Source: Cohnella baijiui (lineage in GTDB: Bacteria; Bacillota; Bacilli; Paenibacillales; Paenibacillaceae). Taken from it: a stretch of 64,000 bases of DNA. Below are positions 45,729 to 54,918 of the stretch, piece by piece. Position 1 is the stretch's first letter. The number at the start of each line of letters is the position of its first letter. The position numbers and the translations under genes are program-made. The stretch is from positions 52,448-116,447 of the forward strand of contig NZ_JAJFOW010000016.1 of assembly GCF_020731285.1 (NCBI RefSeq), given 5' to 3'. The notes beneath the pieces were generated by a model, which did no database searches, was not told the DNA's origin, and saw only the letters and a list, made by a program, of their open reading frames with translations.

Positions 45729-46021
45729 GCCTCATCCCCGATTTCTGATGTGAAGTAGGCTCTAAACGGCCAACCTCATTATACCCAACCCTCCCAGACA
45801 AAGCCATGTTGAAAATGTGAACGCGGCCGCATTCGTGATTATTGTCACAAAGGATTCACGATCGTCCGACCGCGCGCGGAAGCGCCCGCTGCCGCCGGTT
45901 TGACAGACGCGATGCTCTCCCGGAAGGCCGGGCACCGCAAGCACATACGCAAGCGCCCGCGCAAACGCAGCAACCCCCGCCGGCATGCCGGCGGGGGTGC
46001 GCATACGTACCATTCTCTCCC
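45729..46021. other. Upstream region of ctaA
   Basis: It holds a minus-strand -10 (TATAAT at 45783-45778) for ctaA. A GC-rich inverted repeat, CCCCCGCCGG-CATG-CCGGCGGGGG (45974-45997), follows the thioredoxin gene and probably ends it although T runs are poor. A CRP/FNR-like palindrome is at 45834-45849. No ORF here is convincing. Confidence 0.5.
45834..45849. promoter_or_regulatory. CRP/FNR-like site upstream of ctaA
   Basis: CGTGATTATTGTCACA matches TGTGA-N6-TCACA at 9 of 10 fixed positions, about 50 bp upstream of the -10 of ctaA. The regulator is not known. Confidence 0.35.
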
Positions 46022-46372
46022 TCAAGCGGTCGGGGAGATGGCCTTCGAGACTTCGACGGCGCGGTCGAAAAACTGCTCGATCTCCTCCCGCGTCTTGCGC
46101 AGCTTGCTGACGAACCGGACGAGCTCCCGGCCTTCGCGGAAAGCGATAAAGCTCGGGATGCCCAAGATGTTCAGCTCGCCGCAAAGGTCCAGCAGCTCGT
46201 CGCGGTCGATCTCGATCAGCGAGAGGCGATCGGCGTACGCGGCTTCGACGTCGGGCATGAACGGATCGATAAAGTGGCAGTCTTTGCACCAGTCGGCCTT
46301 GAAGACGGCGATCGTCAGGCCGCTCCCGCCTACCCGCTCCCGGAATGTCGCTTCGTCATGAATCTTCTCCAT
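46022..46372 (-). CDS. Thioredoxin family protein
   Basis: A 116-aa single-domain thioredoxin-like protein with the active site WCKDC (Cys29, Cys32) and the cis-proline 'LGIPSFIAF'. The WCKDC variant is typical of the YtpP-type Firmicutes thioredoxin-like proteins rather than TrxA (WCGPC). It should act on cytoplasmic disulfides, with the partner unknown. AAGGGGGA precedes the ATG at 46372. The frame is open further upstream, with no homology. Confidence 0.88.
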   Translation of the reverse strand: MEKIHDEATFRERVGGSGLTIAVFKADWCKDCHFIDPFMPDVEAAYADRLSLIEIDRDELLDLCGELNILGIPSFIAFREGRELVRFVSKLRKTREEIEQFFDRAVEVSKAISPTA

Positions 46373-46519
46373 GCGGTGATTCCCCCTTGCGAGCCTCGCG
46401 CGGCGGATGCCGGAGGCGAGCCCTCGATTTCGTTTGCGGTCATTATACGCCTTCGCGCGAGGACGCACAAGGGGCGGCGAAGCCGGACCGGACCGGCGAT
46501 CCATCGCCTTGTCTCGGAC

Positions 46520-48073
46520 TTACGGCTTCCTCGTGATCAGCAGTTCCTGATCGCCGTACGGGCCATCCTGCAAACGATACTCCGCGCGCAGCAGGCCGAG
46601 CAGATCGTCGGCATACGCGTAGAGGACGCCGTCCAGCGGAACGAGCGGCTGGGTCCACCTGCGGTCCGTTCCGTTGACGGACACGTTGGCGGAGCCCGCC
46701 TTAAGCGTTACGTCCTGCATCGTCGGCTCATCATAGAAACGCAGCACCTTGGTCGCCGGATCGTAGGACAACGGAATATCGAGCTGGCGCAGCGTTTCCC
46801 GCAGCGGCACGTAGAGGCCGCCGTCCTCGTCGCTGGCGAACGGAACGCCCCATTCGTCGCTCAGCGTAAACGACTGATCGTCGAAGTGCAGGTCGTTTTT
46901 CAGCAAGCCGTACACGGCGGAATCCACGCTGAATTGCTTGACGACCCGGTATGGCGTCATGCCGACGAGCTGCTCGGCCGTGATGGCGTCCGCGGGCACC
47001 GCGACCGGCCCCAAGCCGACGTCTCCGTTCACGTTCCAGCTCTCCTGGCTGCTTGTGATCGTGACGCTTTTCAGCGGGAAGCCCAGCTCGCCGAAGCGCG
47101 TCAGGTCGATCTTCCACTCGGTATCGGACTTGCGAATGTGGAGCGACTTGTCGACGTACAGGTCGGTTTTCAGCGTCATGCCGTCGTTAAACGCCTGCTC
47201 CCAATCCGGATCCCGCTTCGCTTCTTCAATCTGAGCTTGCGTTTCTTTGAAGTACGCGAGCGCCTCCTGGACGACTTCGTCGATCTCCGCTTCCGTCGGC
47301 TGCGCCTCGTCGTTCCCGATGCCGAGCGCGAGCTTCACGTCCGCCGGCAGGTCGTTCCCCCACTGGACGACGGTGCGGATCAGCTCGCGCAAGCCTTGCT
47401 CGTCCTTCGCCAACGAATCTAGGAAGACGGGCACCAACTCGCCAATCTCCTTGCCGTTTAGTTCCGCATGGACTTTGGTCAGGTCCGTCTGGACGCCGTC
47501 GATCGGCAGGGACGCCGCTTCGACCCGGACGACCGGCGGATTCGGCAGATGCCCCACAACATACGATGCCGCCTCGCGAACCAGCGACCGAACCGCTTCC
47601 TGAAGCGCCTCGTTTTGGCCCTTGCCTTGGACGCCCAAGCCGTTCAAGCCCGGCAGCCCGCCTCCCGCGCCGGTCAGATCCAGCACGAACGGGTGCGCGG
47701 CGCCGCCGACGTTCAGCACCGCCTTCTCCGGGTCGGCGCGCAGCTCGAACGGAATGGTCCCCTTGGCGAGGGCAATGGCGCCCTTCGCATAGGCGTGGCC
47801 TCGATCGTCCGACTTCATCGCATCGATTTGCAAGCTCACCTTGCGGAACCAGTCGATCGCTTGGACCGCTTCCGGATCGGCTGCGGCGAGCTGCTCTTCG
47901 TCCCAATCGAAGGTGACTTCGACCGTGCCCCGGCTTTCCGACGACTTGACGTTTAACTGGTTCACGATCATGTCGTTCAGGTTCAACCCTCCGACCGCCT
48001 GGCAACCGACCAGTACGGCCAGCAGGAGTACGGCGATGGCGCCGCCGATGCGCCGCAACTTTCTGTGTTTCAT
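46520..48073 (-). CDS. Lipoprotein with copper-amine-oxidase-N-like domain
   Basis: A 517-aa protein with a lipoprotein signal ('LLLAVLVGCQ', Cys24). The C-terminal third, about residues 390-500, contains 'GGLYVPLRETLRQLDIPLSYDPATKVLRFYDE', which fits the Cu_amine_oxidN1 repeat used as a stalk or peptidoglycan-associated module in Paenibacillaceae. The central region is a mixed beta/helical fold I cannot name. AAAGGGG lies upstream of the ATG. It is divergent from the DUF2515 gene. A role in the cell envelope is likely, but no more can be said. Confidence 0.75.
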   Translation of the reverse strand: MKHRKLRRIGGAIAVLLLAVLVGCQAVGGLNLNDMIVNQLNVKSSESRGTVEVTFDWDEEQLAAADPEAVQAIDWFRKVSLQIDAMKSDDRGHAYAKGAIALAKGTIPFELRADPEKAVLNVGGAAHPFVLDLTGAGGGLPGLNGLGVQGKGQNEALQEAVRSLVREAASYVVGHLPNPPVVRVEAASLPIDGVQTDLTKVHAELNGKEIGELVPVFLDSLAKDEQGLRELIRTVVQWGNDLPADVKLALGIGNDEAQPTEAEIDEVVQEALAYFKETQAQIEEAKRDPDWEQAFNDGMTLKTDLYVDKSLHIRKSDTEWKIDLTRFGELGFPLKSVTITSSQESWNVNGDVGLGPVAVPADAITAEQLVGMTPYRVVKQFSVDSAVYGLLKNDLHFDDQSFTLSDEWGVPFASDEDGGLYVPLRETLRQLDIPLSYDPATKVLRFYDEPTMQDVTLKAGSANVSVNGTDRRWTQPLVPLDGVLYAYADDLLGLLRAEYRLQDGPYGDQELLITRKP

Positions 48074-48207
48074 GTTCTTTCCCCTTTCTTTCAGCCGGCT
48101 CTCTCCCCTCGCGGAACATGCTTTCCGCAAGTAAAGGATAATTCGACGCCACCTTAGGAAATCCTTCCAGTATCAGCCTGTTCGGCGTATAAAAAGGAGG
48201 GGTCGAC

Positions 48208-49560
48208 ATGCGTCGCGAGCCATCGGGCCGTCACGACGCGGGCGGGGCGTCCGGACGGTCTCCGGACGCCGCCGGCTGGGCCCGGATGGCGCGCCGGCTG
48301 ACGGAGGGGTTTGCCGCCAAAGCGGGCGGCGTCTGGGATTCGCTGCAGCTCGCCTCCCCGCGCGCGGAATTGCGGATCCGGCGGGAGACGGCACATTGGG
48401 CGGAGGAGGCGCTGCGGGAACGGATGCTGCGGGGAATGCGGGGCGAATCCTCCGACTGGGAAGGGACGATCGCCGAGCTCGTCCGCCGCATCCGGGAGGA
48501 AACGGAAAAGCACAACCGCAACAACATCACGCGAACGGCGGCCTATCTGGCGATGTTCCGGGCGTATCCGGAGCTTCATTGGGCGCTGCTTGCCCATCTC
48601 GTCTCCCGGAACGGGGGCTGGAGCATGACGGATCTGAAGGGACAGTGGCTGCCGACGCTGCTCGCGCCGGACGCCGTCGAGACGATTTTCGCCATGCTGG
48701 AGGCTTGCAACGCGCTTATCTTTCGCGACGCCTATCCGCAGCTGCTGCTCTACGCGGAGAGCAGGCGCAGCGGCCAAAGCCGGTTCGGCCTGCTTCCCGC
48801 GTTCGGCGTGTCGGCGTTCATGACGCCGTTCTGGGAGCGCTTCTGGATCGACCGGGACGCCCCGCTGCTCACGGTCGCCCTCATCGTCAACGAGCAGCAC
48901 GTCATCGAAGGCCGAGTCGTTCGGGATCCCGCGTACCGGTCCACCGTGCTGTCCTCCCTCCCCTTTCTAAGCCAGCGGTGGCTGCAACTGAACCAAGTGG
49001 TTTTTCCGCTTGCCGCGCCTCCGGAGAACGAAGCGGAAGACGAATCCCGCCATAAAGGCGTCGACCTCGGACGAGCCGATTCGCGACTGTCCGGCCGCGT
49101 GCTGGAGCGTTTCGACGACATCCGCGAGCGGATCGCCTTCGGCAAAAGCCTGTATGCGATGCTTTTTGCTTACCCAAAGGTGAATGAAGGCGCCGTCGCC
49201 TTCGCCAAGGCCGTTCCGCATACCGGCTCCCGCGCGGACTATTGGCCGCGTGTCTTTGCTGCCGCTACGCCGATCGGCGACGCGCGCCCGTCAGCAACGG
49301 TCCGGCAGGCCGGCTGGGGACAGCAAGGCCGCTGGCGAAGTCCGGCGCATGCCGCAAGCTGGCCCGACCGGCCGCTCGCGCCGCCGACGCCGGGCGACTG
49401 GCTGACCGATCCGTCGGCCGCGCGATACCTCCTCGGGCTGCGGCCGCCGCTCGTCTTCGAGATGACGCGGGAGCACGCGTTCGGACAGCGCAAGCTGCAG
49501 GCCGCCGTCATGACAAAGCTCGCCCTGCTCCCGGACGGGGAGCGGGCGAGCTTCGATTAG
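48208..49560 (+). CDS. DUF2515 family protein (YppC-like)
   Basis: A 450-aa protein with the DUF2515 core 'NRNNITRTAAYLAMFRAYPE' and 'HWALLAHLVSRNGGWSMTDLKG', as I recall from Bacillus YppC. No catalytic motif is evident, although the conserved His, Arg and Asp in that core may form an active site. There is no signal peptide or membrane helix; the segment 'VGLLPAFGVSAFMTPFWERFW' is hydrophobic. AAAGGAGGGG precedes the ATG. Its 3' end overlaps the convergent flippase gene by 4 bp. Confidence 0.75.
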   Translation: MRREPSGRHDAGGASGRSPDAAGWARMARRLTEGFAAKAGGVWDSLQLASPRAELRIRRETAHWAEEALRERMLRGMRGESSDWEGTIAELVRRIREETEKHNRNNITRTAAYLAMFRAYPELHWALLAHLVSRNGGWSMTDLKGQWLPTLLAPDAVETIFAMLEACNALIFRDAYPQLLLYAESRRSGQSRFGLLPAFGVSAFMTPFWERFWIDRDAPLLTVALIVNEQHVIEGRVVRDPAYRSTVLSSLPFLSQRWLQLNQVVFPLAAPPENEAEDESRHKGVDLGRADSRLSGRVLERFDDIRERIAFGKSLYAMLFAYPKVNEGAVAFAKAVPHTGSRADYWPRVFAAATPIGDARPSATVRQAGWGQQGRWRSPAHAASWPDRPLAPPTPGDWLTDPSAARYLLGLRPPLVFEMTREHAFGQRKLQAAVMTKLALLPDGERASFD

Positions 49561-51230
49561 CCGGCTTGCGAGGAACGCGCGCGGCTAAAGCGCAGGAACG
49601 GGCGCAGCAATCGTCGGATCCGCGCCGGATAGCCTTCCACGTCTTCGGCGCGCAGAACGCCGGAAACGACGAGCAGCAGCGGGTAACCGATCAGGAGAAA
49701 AAGGCCGAGGATGCCGGTCGTGAACAGGTACGGCCATTTCCAGCCGAGCGGCTCGAAGAGCCGCAGGCCGAAGTAGGAGATCGCGGCGCCGACGAGAACC
49801 AGCAGCGCCACGGAAGCCGCGAAGCCCGTCCAGCGGTCGCCGAGCGCCCGCACGCCGGTCAGGGAGCGGATCGTCCGCATGTTCCAGGCCGTGACGAAAA
49901 TAAAGCAGACGGACGTGGCGGCGACCAGGCCATACACGCCGAAAAACGGCGTGAGCGCCAACGTCAGGACGAGCTTGATCGCGATCCCGGTCAACGTGTG
50001 CGTCATGGCGAGCCGCTGCCGGCTGAGGCCGTACAGGATCGAGTTGGACGTCATCATCGTGATCTGGAAAGTCGTACCGGCCGCGAGCATCCCCACGATG
50101 ATGCTGCCTTTCGGCGAGCTGAAGAGCAGGCCGTTGACCGGGTCGGCGCCGACCGACAAGAGCAGGACGACCGGCATGCCCGAGAAAATCGCAATCCGAA
50201 GCGCCAGCGTCGTCTGGCGGCGCAGCCGCTCCGAATCCCCGGAGGCGAAGGCCGCCGCGATGACCGGCAGCAGCGAAGTGCTGAGCGCGATGGCGAGCAC
50301 GGGCGGAATGCCCGCGATCGACTGCGCGTTGGTGATGAGAATTTTCAGCCAAGATTCCGCCGTATCCGCATCGAACCGCCAGCGCGACAGCGGAAGCAGC
50401 AGCGACTGATCGATATTGTAGATGAGCTGTACCGTCATCGCGGTGAGCAGAATCGGGATCGACGTCCGGAAGATCGCGGCATAGATCTCGCGCGCTCTTG
50501 TCAGCACCGGAGGCGCCGCGCCCATCCGTCCGTCGGATGGCGCGGGCGCGGTCTCGGGAACGAGCGGCCGCTCCCGGTCGCTCGCCCGCAGCTTGAAGGC
50601 GTACCACAGCATGACGGCAAACGCGGCGACGCTGCCGAGGACGCTCCCGAAGGCGCCGCCCGCCGCCATCACCGCATTGCTGTAGCCCCAGCCCTGCAGC
50701 GCGTAGACGAGCGCCACCGCCGTCACGACGCGGGCGATCTGCTCCACGATCTGGGACACGCCGCCGGCTGTCATGAACTGGCGGCCCTGAAAATACCCCC
50801 GCATCATCGCGATCACCGGAAACAGCAGCAGCGACGGCGCGATGGCCTGGATAGCCAGCCGGGATCCCGGCGCGCCGCTCGCCTCCGCGTACCAGGGCGC
50901 GATGAGGAGCAGCAGCCCCGTCATGACGATTCCCGCCACGATGCCGAAGCCGATGGCCGCGCGGTAGATCCGCTTGACCTCGGCTTCCCGTCCGAGCTCC
51001 AGCCGCTCGGAGACCATCTTGCTGATCGCGCTGGGAATGCCCGCGGTGGCGAACACCAGGAGCAGCAAATAAATATTGTTGGCTTGTCCGAACGCGGTAT
51101 TGCCGACCTTGTCCATCGCGTGCTCCAGCGGCACGCGCTGGAAGAGGCCGAGCACGCGCGCCACGAGCGCCGCGGCGGTCAGGATCAGTGTACCTTTAAT
51201 CAACGAATCTTTCTTGACCATGCTGTCCAT
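49557..51230 (-). CDS. MVF/polysaccharide-exporter flippase (SpoVB/YtgP-like)
   Basis: A 557-aa integral membrane protein with about 14 helices of the MOP (MurJ/SpoVB/Wzx) superfamily. It starts 'KGTLILTAAALVARVLGLFQRVPLE', and 'RGYFQGRQFMTAGGVSQIVEQIAR' is the conserved cytoplasmic loop of the YtgP/SpoVB group. Such proteins move lipid II or related lipid-linked oligosaccharides across the membrane. Which role it has (MurJ-like or spore-cortex) is not decidable here, but it heads toward two class B PBPs upstream. Start site is uncertain: AAGGA is 3 bp before the first ATG and 12 bp before the third codon's ATG (51221). Confidence 0.82.
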   Translation of the reverse strand: MDSMVKKDSLIKGTLILTAAALVARVLGLFQRVPLEHAMDKVGNTAFGQANNIYLLLLVFATAGIPSAISKMVSERLELGREAEVKRIYRAAIGFGIVAGIVMTGLLLLIAPWYAEASGAPGSRLAIQAIAPSLLLFPVIAMMRGYFQGRQFMTAGGVSQIVEQIARVVTAVALVYALQGWGYSNAVMAAGGAFGSVLGSVAAFAVMLWYAFKLRASDRERPLVPETAPAPSDGRMGAAPPVLTRAREIYAAIFRTSIPILLTAMTVQLIYNIDQSLLLPLSRWRFDADTAESWLKILITNAQSIAGIPPVLAIALSTSLLPVIAAAFASGDSERLRRQTTLALRIAIFSGMPVVLLLSVGADPVNGLLFSSPKGSIIVGMLAAGTTFQITMMTSNSILYGLSRQRLAMTHTLTGIAIKLVLTLALTPFFGVYGLVAATSVCFIFVTAWNMRTIRSLTGVRALGDRWTGFAASVALLVLVGAAISYFGLRLFEPLGWKWPYLFTTGILGLFLLIGYPLLLVVSGVLRAEDVEGYPARIRRLLRPFLRFSRARSSQAG

Positions 51231-51236
51231 ACATCC

Positions 51237-51716
51237 TTATAACAACCAAATGATAAAGATCACGATCATCGCCAGTTGGAAGATGATCTTGGCGACCGTG
51301 CTCGTGAACAGGCCGACCAGCGATCCCCAGCCGACCTTCAGCGCTTTGTCGAACGACGAACCCGCCAGCAGCTCGCCGAGAAAGGCGCCTGCGAACGGCC
51401 CGACGATCAGGCCGAACGCCGGAATGATGAACGGCCCGACCATGACGCCGATCGTGCTGCCCCACACGGAAGCCTTCGAGCCTCCGAAGCGCTTGACCCC
51501 CCACGCGCTCACGACGTAATCCGCCACGAACAGGACGACGATGATGAGCGTCTGGATCGTCCAAAACCAGAAGCCGAACGGCGAGAACGAGAAAAACAGC
51601 CCGTATACGAAAAACGCCGCGTAAATCGCGAGCGCTCCCGGCAGGATCGGATAGATCGAGCCGGCCATGCCTACGACAAACAGCCCCACCACAAGCACCC
51701 AGCCGAGAATGTCCAT
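51237..51716 (-). CDS. DUF456 family membrane protein
   Basis: A 159-aa protein with about four hydrophobic segments and many glycines, matching the DUF456 family ('PILPGALAIYAAFFVYG', 'GGSKASVWGSTIGVMVGPF', 'GLIVGPFAGAFLGELLAG'). The function is unknown. It lies between the Cof-type phosphatase (4 bp upstream) and the flippase (6 bp downstream), so the three are one operon. The ribosome binding site is poor (GAAGGCG). Confidence 0.82.
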   Translation of the reverse strand: MDILGWVLVVGLFVVGMAGSIYPILPGALAIYAAFFVYGLFFSFSPFGFWFWTIQTLIIVVLFVADYVVSAWGVKRFGGSKASVWGSTIGVMVGPFIIPAFGLIVGPFAGAFLGELLAGSSFDKALKVGWGSLVGLFTSTVAKIIFQLAMIVIFIIWLL

Positions 51717-51720
51717 GCGA

Positions 51721-52464
51721 TCACGCCTTCAGCACGTAATTTTGGATGACAAGCGCGACGCCGTCCTCCTGATTGGACGCGGTGATCGCATCGGCCTGCG
51801 CCTTGACTTCCTCCTGGGCGTTGCCCATCGCGACGCCGAGGCCGACCGCCTTGATCGCCGCCAGGTCGTTCAGGCTGTCTCCCACGGCCACCGCTTCGGA
51901 CATGTCGCAGCCAATCATCCTGCACACTTCCGCGATGGCGGTCGCCTTGGAGATGCCGATCGGATTGATCTCGATATTAGACGGCGAAGAATTGCTCAGC
52001 TCGAGCCCTTCCCAGCCGCGGATCTCCTGCCAAATCTCGGCCAGCGCCGCGCGATCCTCGTTGTAATAGCCGAATTTCAGCCAGTCGTGGGCGTACGTAT
52101 CGTCGACCCATTTCTCTTTGTTGTAGATATCCTGGGTCGAGTACGCCCAAAACCACGTCTCCGGATACCGCTCCGCCAGCATGTGCAGCTTCATCACTTT
52201 CTCCGCTTCCAGCAGCGTCCGCTGGTGCAGCTCGTGCGGCTTGCGCCAAATCTCGCCCCCGTTAACCGTGATCATCGGCGTCGTAAGCGCCATCTGCTCG
52301 GCGATCGGCAGCGCGCTCGGGAATCCCCGTCCGGTCGATACGCATACCGTGACGCCCGCTTCCGAGGCTTTGCGCACCCATTCGAGATTGGCGGGACTGA
52401 TCTCTTGCCGGTCGTTCAGCAGCGTCCCGTCCAGATCGAGCGCTAGCAGTCGGTAGTTTCCCAC
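51721..52464 (-). CDS. Cof-type HAD-IIB family hydrolase
   Basis: A 247-aa HAD-superfamily phosphatase with motif I 'LALDLDGTLL' (nucleophile Asp at about residue 10), motif II 'VCVSTGRG', the conserved lysine (in 'ISKATAI') and motif III 'GDSLNDLAAI'. HAD-IIB enzymes dephosphorylate small phosphometabolites such as sugar phosphates. It starts at GTG, since the nearest ATG is in another frame; AAGGAGA lies about 13 bp upstream. Substrate unknown. Upstream of DUF456 and the flippase. Confidence 0.85.
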   Translation of the reverse strand: MGNYRLLALDLDGTLLNDRQEISPANLEWVRKASEAGVTVCVSTGRGFPSALPIAEQMALTTPMITVNGGEIWRKPHELHQRTLLEAEKVMKLHMLAERYPETWFWAYSTQDIYNKEKWVDDTYAHDWLKFGYYNEDRAALAEIWQEIRGWEGLELSNSSPSNIEINPIGISKATAIAEVCRMIGCDMSEAVAVGDSLNDLAAIKAVGLGVAMGNAQEEVKAQADAITASNQEDGVALVIQNYVLKA

Positions 52465-52561
52465 TCCAGTCGTTCATCTCCTTATCTCTTTCGCCCAGCC
52501 TACAATGCTTCTTTGCCATTCTATCATATTTCCAGGCCGCGCACGATCCGCCCTCCGCTCC

Positions 52562-54613
52562 TTATGCGCCTGGATTCGGCGCCTCGACCGTATCCTGCGC
52601 TTGCGCAGGCTGACGCGGGCCGGCGCTTGTCAGCCCGATCTCCGCGTCGTACGCGTCGAAAATTTTGCGCGCGATCGGGGCGGCACCCCAGCCCCCGTAT
52701 CCGCCGTCCGGAACGACGACCGCGACGGCAAGCTTCGGCTTGTCGGCGGGGGCGTACGCGATGAACACCGCGTTCTCGACGAACTTGCGCTTGCCGACCC
52801 CCTGCTGCTGGGACGTCCCCGTCTTGCGCCGGAACGAGTAGTTCACGCCCTCGAAGCCCTGCACGCCGACGCGATCCATGCCGTCCTCGATAATGCTCCA
52901 ATAGGCGGAAGGCAGCTTGATCGTGTTCAGCACCTCCGGCTGAAAGGAAGACACGACGTTGCCGTCGCTGTCCGTCAGATGATCGACGAGCTGCGGCTTC
53001 ATCCGCTTGCCGCGCGAAGCGAGCGTAGAGGCGTACTGGGCGAGCTGCAAGGCGGTATATTTGCCCTGCTGGCCGAACGAGGCGTAGATCAGGGCGGATT
53101 GCGGGCTTTCCCTTTCCGCGCTTGTCAAATATTCGATAAAGCCGGGCGATTCCTTAGGCAACCCGCTTCCCGTTTTCACGCCCAGTCCGAACTGCTTCAT
53201 ATAGCTGTCCCAGATCTCGACGCCCTTTTTCCCGCTACGCATGTAAAGCTTGTTGCCGACATTCGCCGCCATAAAAGCGTTCGAAGATTTGGCGATCGCG
53301 GTCATCGGCGTAAGCACCCCGTTGGCCGCGCGGCCCGCGTTCTGCACTTCCGTCTCATGTCCTTTGGCCCCGAAAGGAAAATACCCCGGGTCCGGCCAAC
53401 GGGTGTTGGGCGTGATCAGCCCTTCCGCCAGCCCCGTCAAGATGGTCAGCGGCTTCTGCGTCGAACCGAGCGGCACGAGCGAAGTCGGGTGCTGCGCCCG
53501 CTCCTTCGGGTCGTCGTATGGGGGGAACACTTCGCGGATCGCCCCGTTGCCGATAAACGGCGAGATCGCCTGATACTCCTCCGTCGTCTTAATGCCGCCT
53601 TGCCAAATGTTGCTGTCATAATCGGGCATGCTCGCCATCGCGACGACTTTGCCGGTATCGACCTCCATGGCCACGGCGTAGCCCGTCGTCGGCTGCGCGT
53701 CCTTCAGCGTTTTGACCGTCGATTTGCGCGTCGTCTCGATTTGGTCCATGATCGCCTGCTGGGCCGTTAACTGGACGTTGCGGTTGATCGTCAAATAGAC
53801 GTTGTCGCCCTTTACGGGCTTGGTCAGCTTCTCGTCGCCGACGATGCGGCTGTCCCGGTTGACCTGGTAGGATTTGTAGCCATTGCGGCCGCGCAGCTCG
53901 TTCTGGTACATGAGCTCGATGCCGTCGTAGCCGACATCTTCCGTAGCGAGATATTTGAGCCCGGGATCGTCCTGGTTTTCGTTAATCTTTTTATAGAAGT
54001 CCATGTTTTCCTTGGCGCCCTTCATCTTGTTCATGTAGCCGACAAGCTGTACGGCGACGCGGTCCTCGCTGTACTGCCGGATGCTCTCCTCGACGAGCTC
54101 AATGCCGGGGAATTCATCCCGGTGCTCGCTCAGGAACGCGATCTCCAGCTCGGTCAGCCCCACCTTCAAGCGGCGCTGCTCGTAAGGCCAGTGTGTCCGG
54201 CCGTCGAAATCCATCTTTTGATACACCTCGTCCGGCGTCAGCTTGTCCTTGGCGTCCCCGTACTTGTCGAACACGTCCACGAGGCGCTTCGCCAAGGCTT
54301 GACCGTCTTCCTTTAACGTGCCGGACTTGAGCGTATAGTAGAGCGATTGGGTCGAAACCGAGAAGGCGATGGGCTGCCCCATGGAGTCGTAAATGTTGCC
54401 CCGGATCGGCGGGATGGGCAAACCTGCGGTCGTAAGCCGGTCTTTGCGTTCTTGAAAGGTCGGTCCTTCTACGAATTGGAGGTACGCGAGCCGCACGATC
54501 AGCAACGTGAACAGCAGGAAGGTGATCATGAAAAATACGTTCAGCCGAAAACTGAAATGGATCCGTTTGCGAATTTCCTTCTTCTTGGCCTGTTCCGTCG
54601 TAGTGCCGCCCAT
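52562..54613 (-). CDS. Class B penicillin-binding protein (PBP2/MrdA-type), copy 1
   Basis: A 683-aa transpeptidase of the cell wall. It has an N-terminal cytoplasmic tail, one membrane helix (about residues 24-44), a PBP dimerisation domain and a C-terminal transpeptidase domain. The acylation motif is S384-T-Q-K387, the second motif SSN is at 443-445, and the third is KTG ('FRRKTGTS'). It lacks transglycosylase motifs, so it works with SEDS proteins. GAGGAGG precedes the ATG. The tandem copy immediately upstream is strongly similar. Confidence 0.88.
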   Translation of the reverse strand: MGGTTTEQAKKKEIRKRIHFSFRLNVFFMITFLLFTLLIVRLAYLQFVEGPTFQERKDRLTTAGLPIPPIRGNIYDSMGQPIAFSVSTQSLYYTLKSGTLKEDGQALAKRLVDVFDKYGDAKDKLTPDEVYQKMDFDGRTHWPYEQRRLKVGLTELEIAFLSEHRDEFPGIELVEESIRQYSEDRVAVQLVGYMNKMKGAKENMDFYKKINENQDDPGLKYLATEDVGYDGIELMYQNELRGRNGYKSYQVNRDSRIVGDEKLTKPVKGDNVYLTINRNVQLTAQQAIMDQIETTRKSTVKTLKDAQPTTGYAVAMEVDTGKVVAMASMPDYDSNIWQGGIKTTEEYQAISPFIGNGAIREVFPPYDDPKERAQHPTSLVPLGSTQKPLTILTGLAEGLITPNTRWPDPGYFPFGAKGHETEVQNAGRAANGVLTPMTAIAKSSNAFMAANVGNKLYMRSGKKGVEIWDSYMKQFGLGVKTGSGLPKESPGFIEYLTSAERESPQSALIYASFGQQGKYTALQLAQYASTLASRGKRMKPQLVDHLTDSDGNVVSSFQPEVLNTIKLPSAYWSIIEDGMDRVGVQGFEGVNYSFRRKTGTSQQQGVGKRKFVENAVFIAYAPADKPKLAVAVVVPDGGYGGWGAAPIARKIFDAYDAEIGLTSAGPRQPAQAQDTVEAPNPGA

Positions 54614-54918
54614 CGTATTTTCCTCCTCGATCCGTCTATGGTCATTTTACCATATTGTGGACCCCCATTAATCTGCCTTTCAATAGACGAAAGAAGCGGT
54701 TTACAAGTTTAACCATGTCCGCTCGTAATTTTCTTTGAAAAGGATGGGCTGCCGAGGCGAACGGACACCGCACCTTCAGACCGACGGATTCGGGGGTTGG
54801 GGCGTCTGCAACGAAAGTTTCTTTCGCTACAGCGGCGGAAAACGCGGGCGCACGCAAAAAATCCCGCGGTTCCTTGAGGAACCGCGGGATTTGGAAGATT
54901 TGGGCCGGCGGGCGAGAA
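54614..54918. other. Intergenic region between the two PBP genes
   Basis: It contains only the terminator of the upstream PBP gene (54860-54891, described separately) and no ORF worth calling. A short AT-rich stretch before the downstream PBP start could be a promoter, without a clear -10/-35 pair. Confidence 0.5.
54860..54891 (-). terminator. Intrinsic terminator between tandem PBP genes
   Basis: AATCCCGCGGTTCCT-TG-AGGAACCGCGGGATT is a perfect 15-bp stem followed on the minus strand by TTTTTGCG. It ends the PBP copy 2 transcript, so copy 1 needs its own promoter. Confidence 0.88.
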
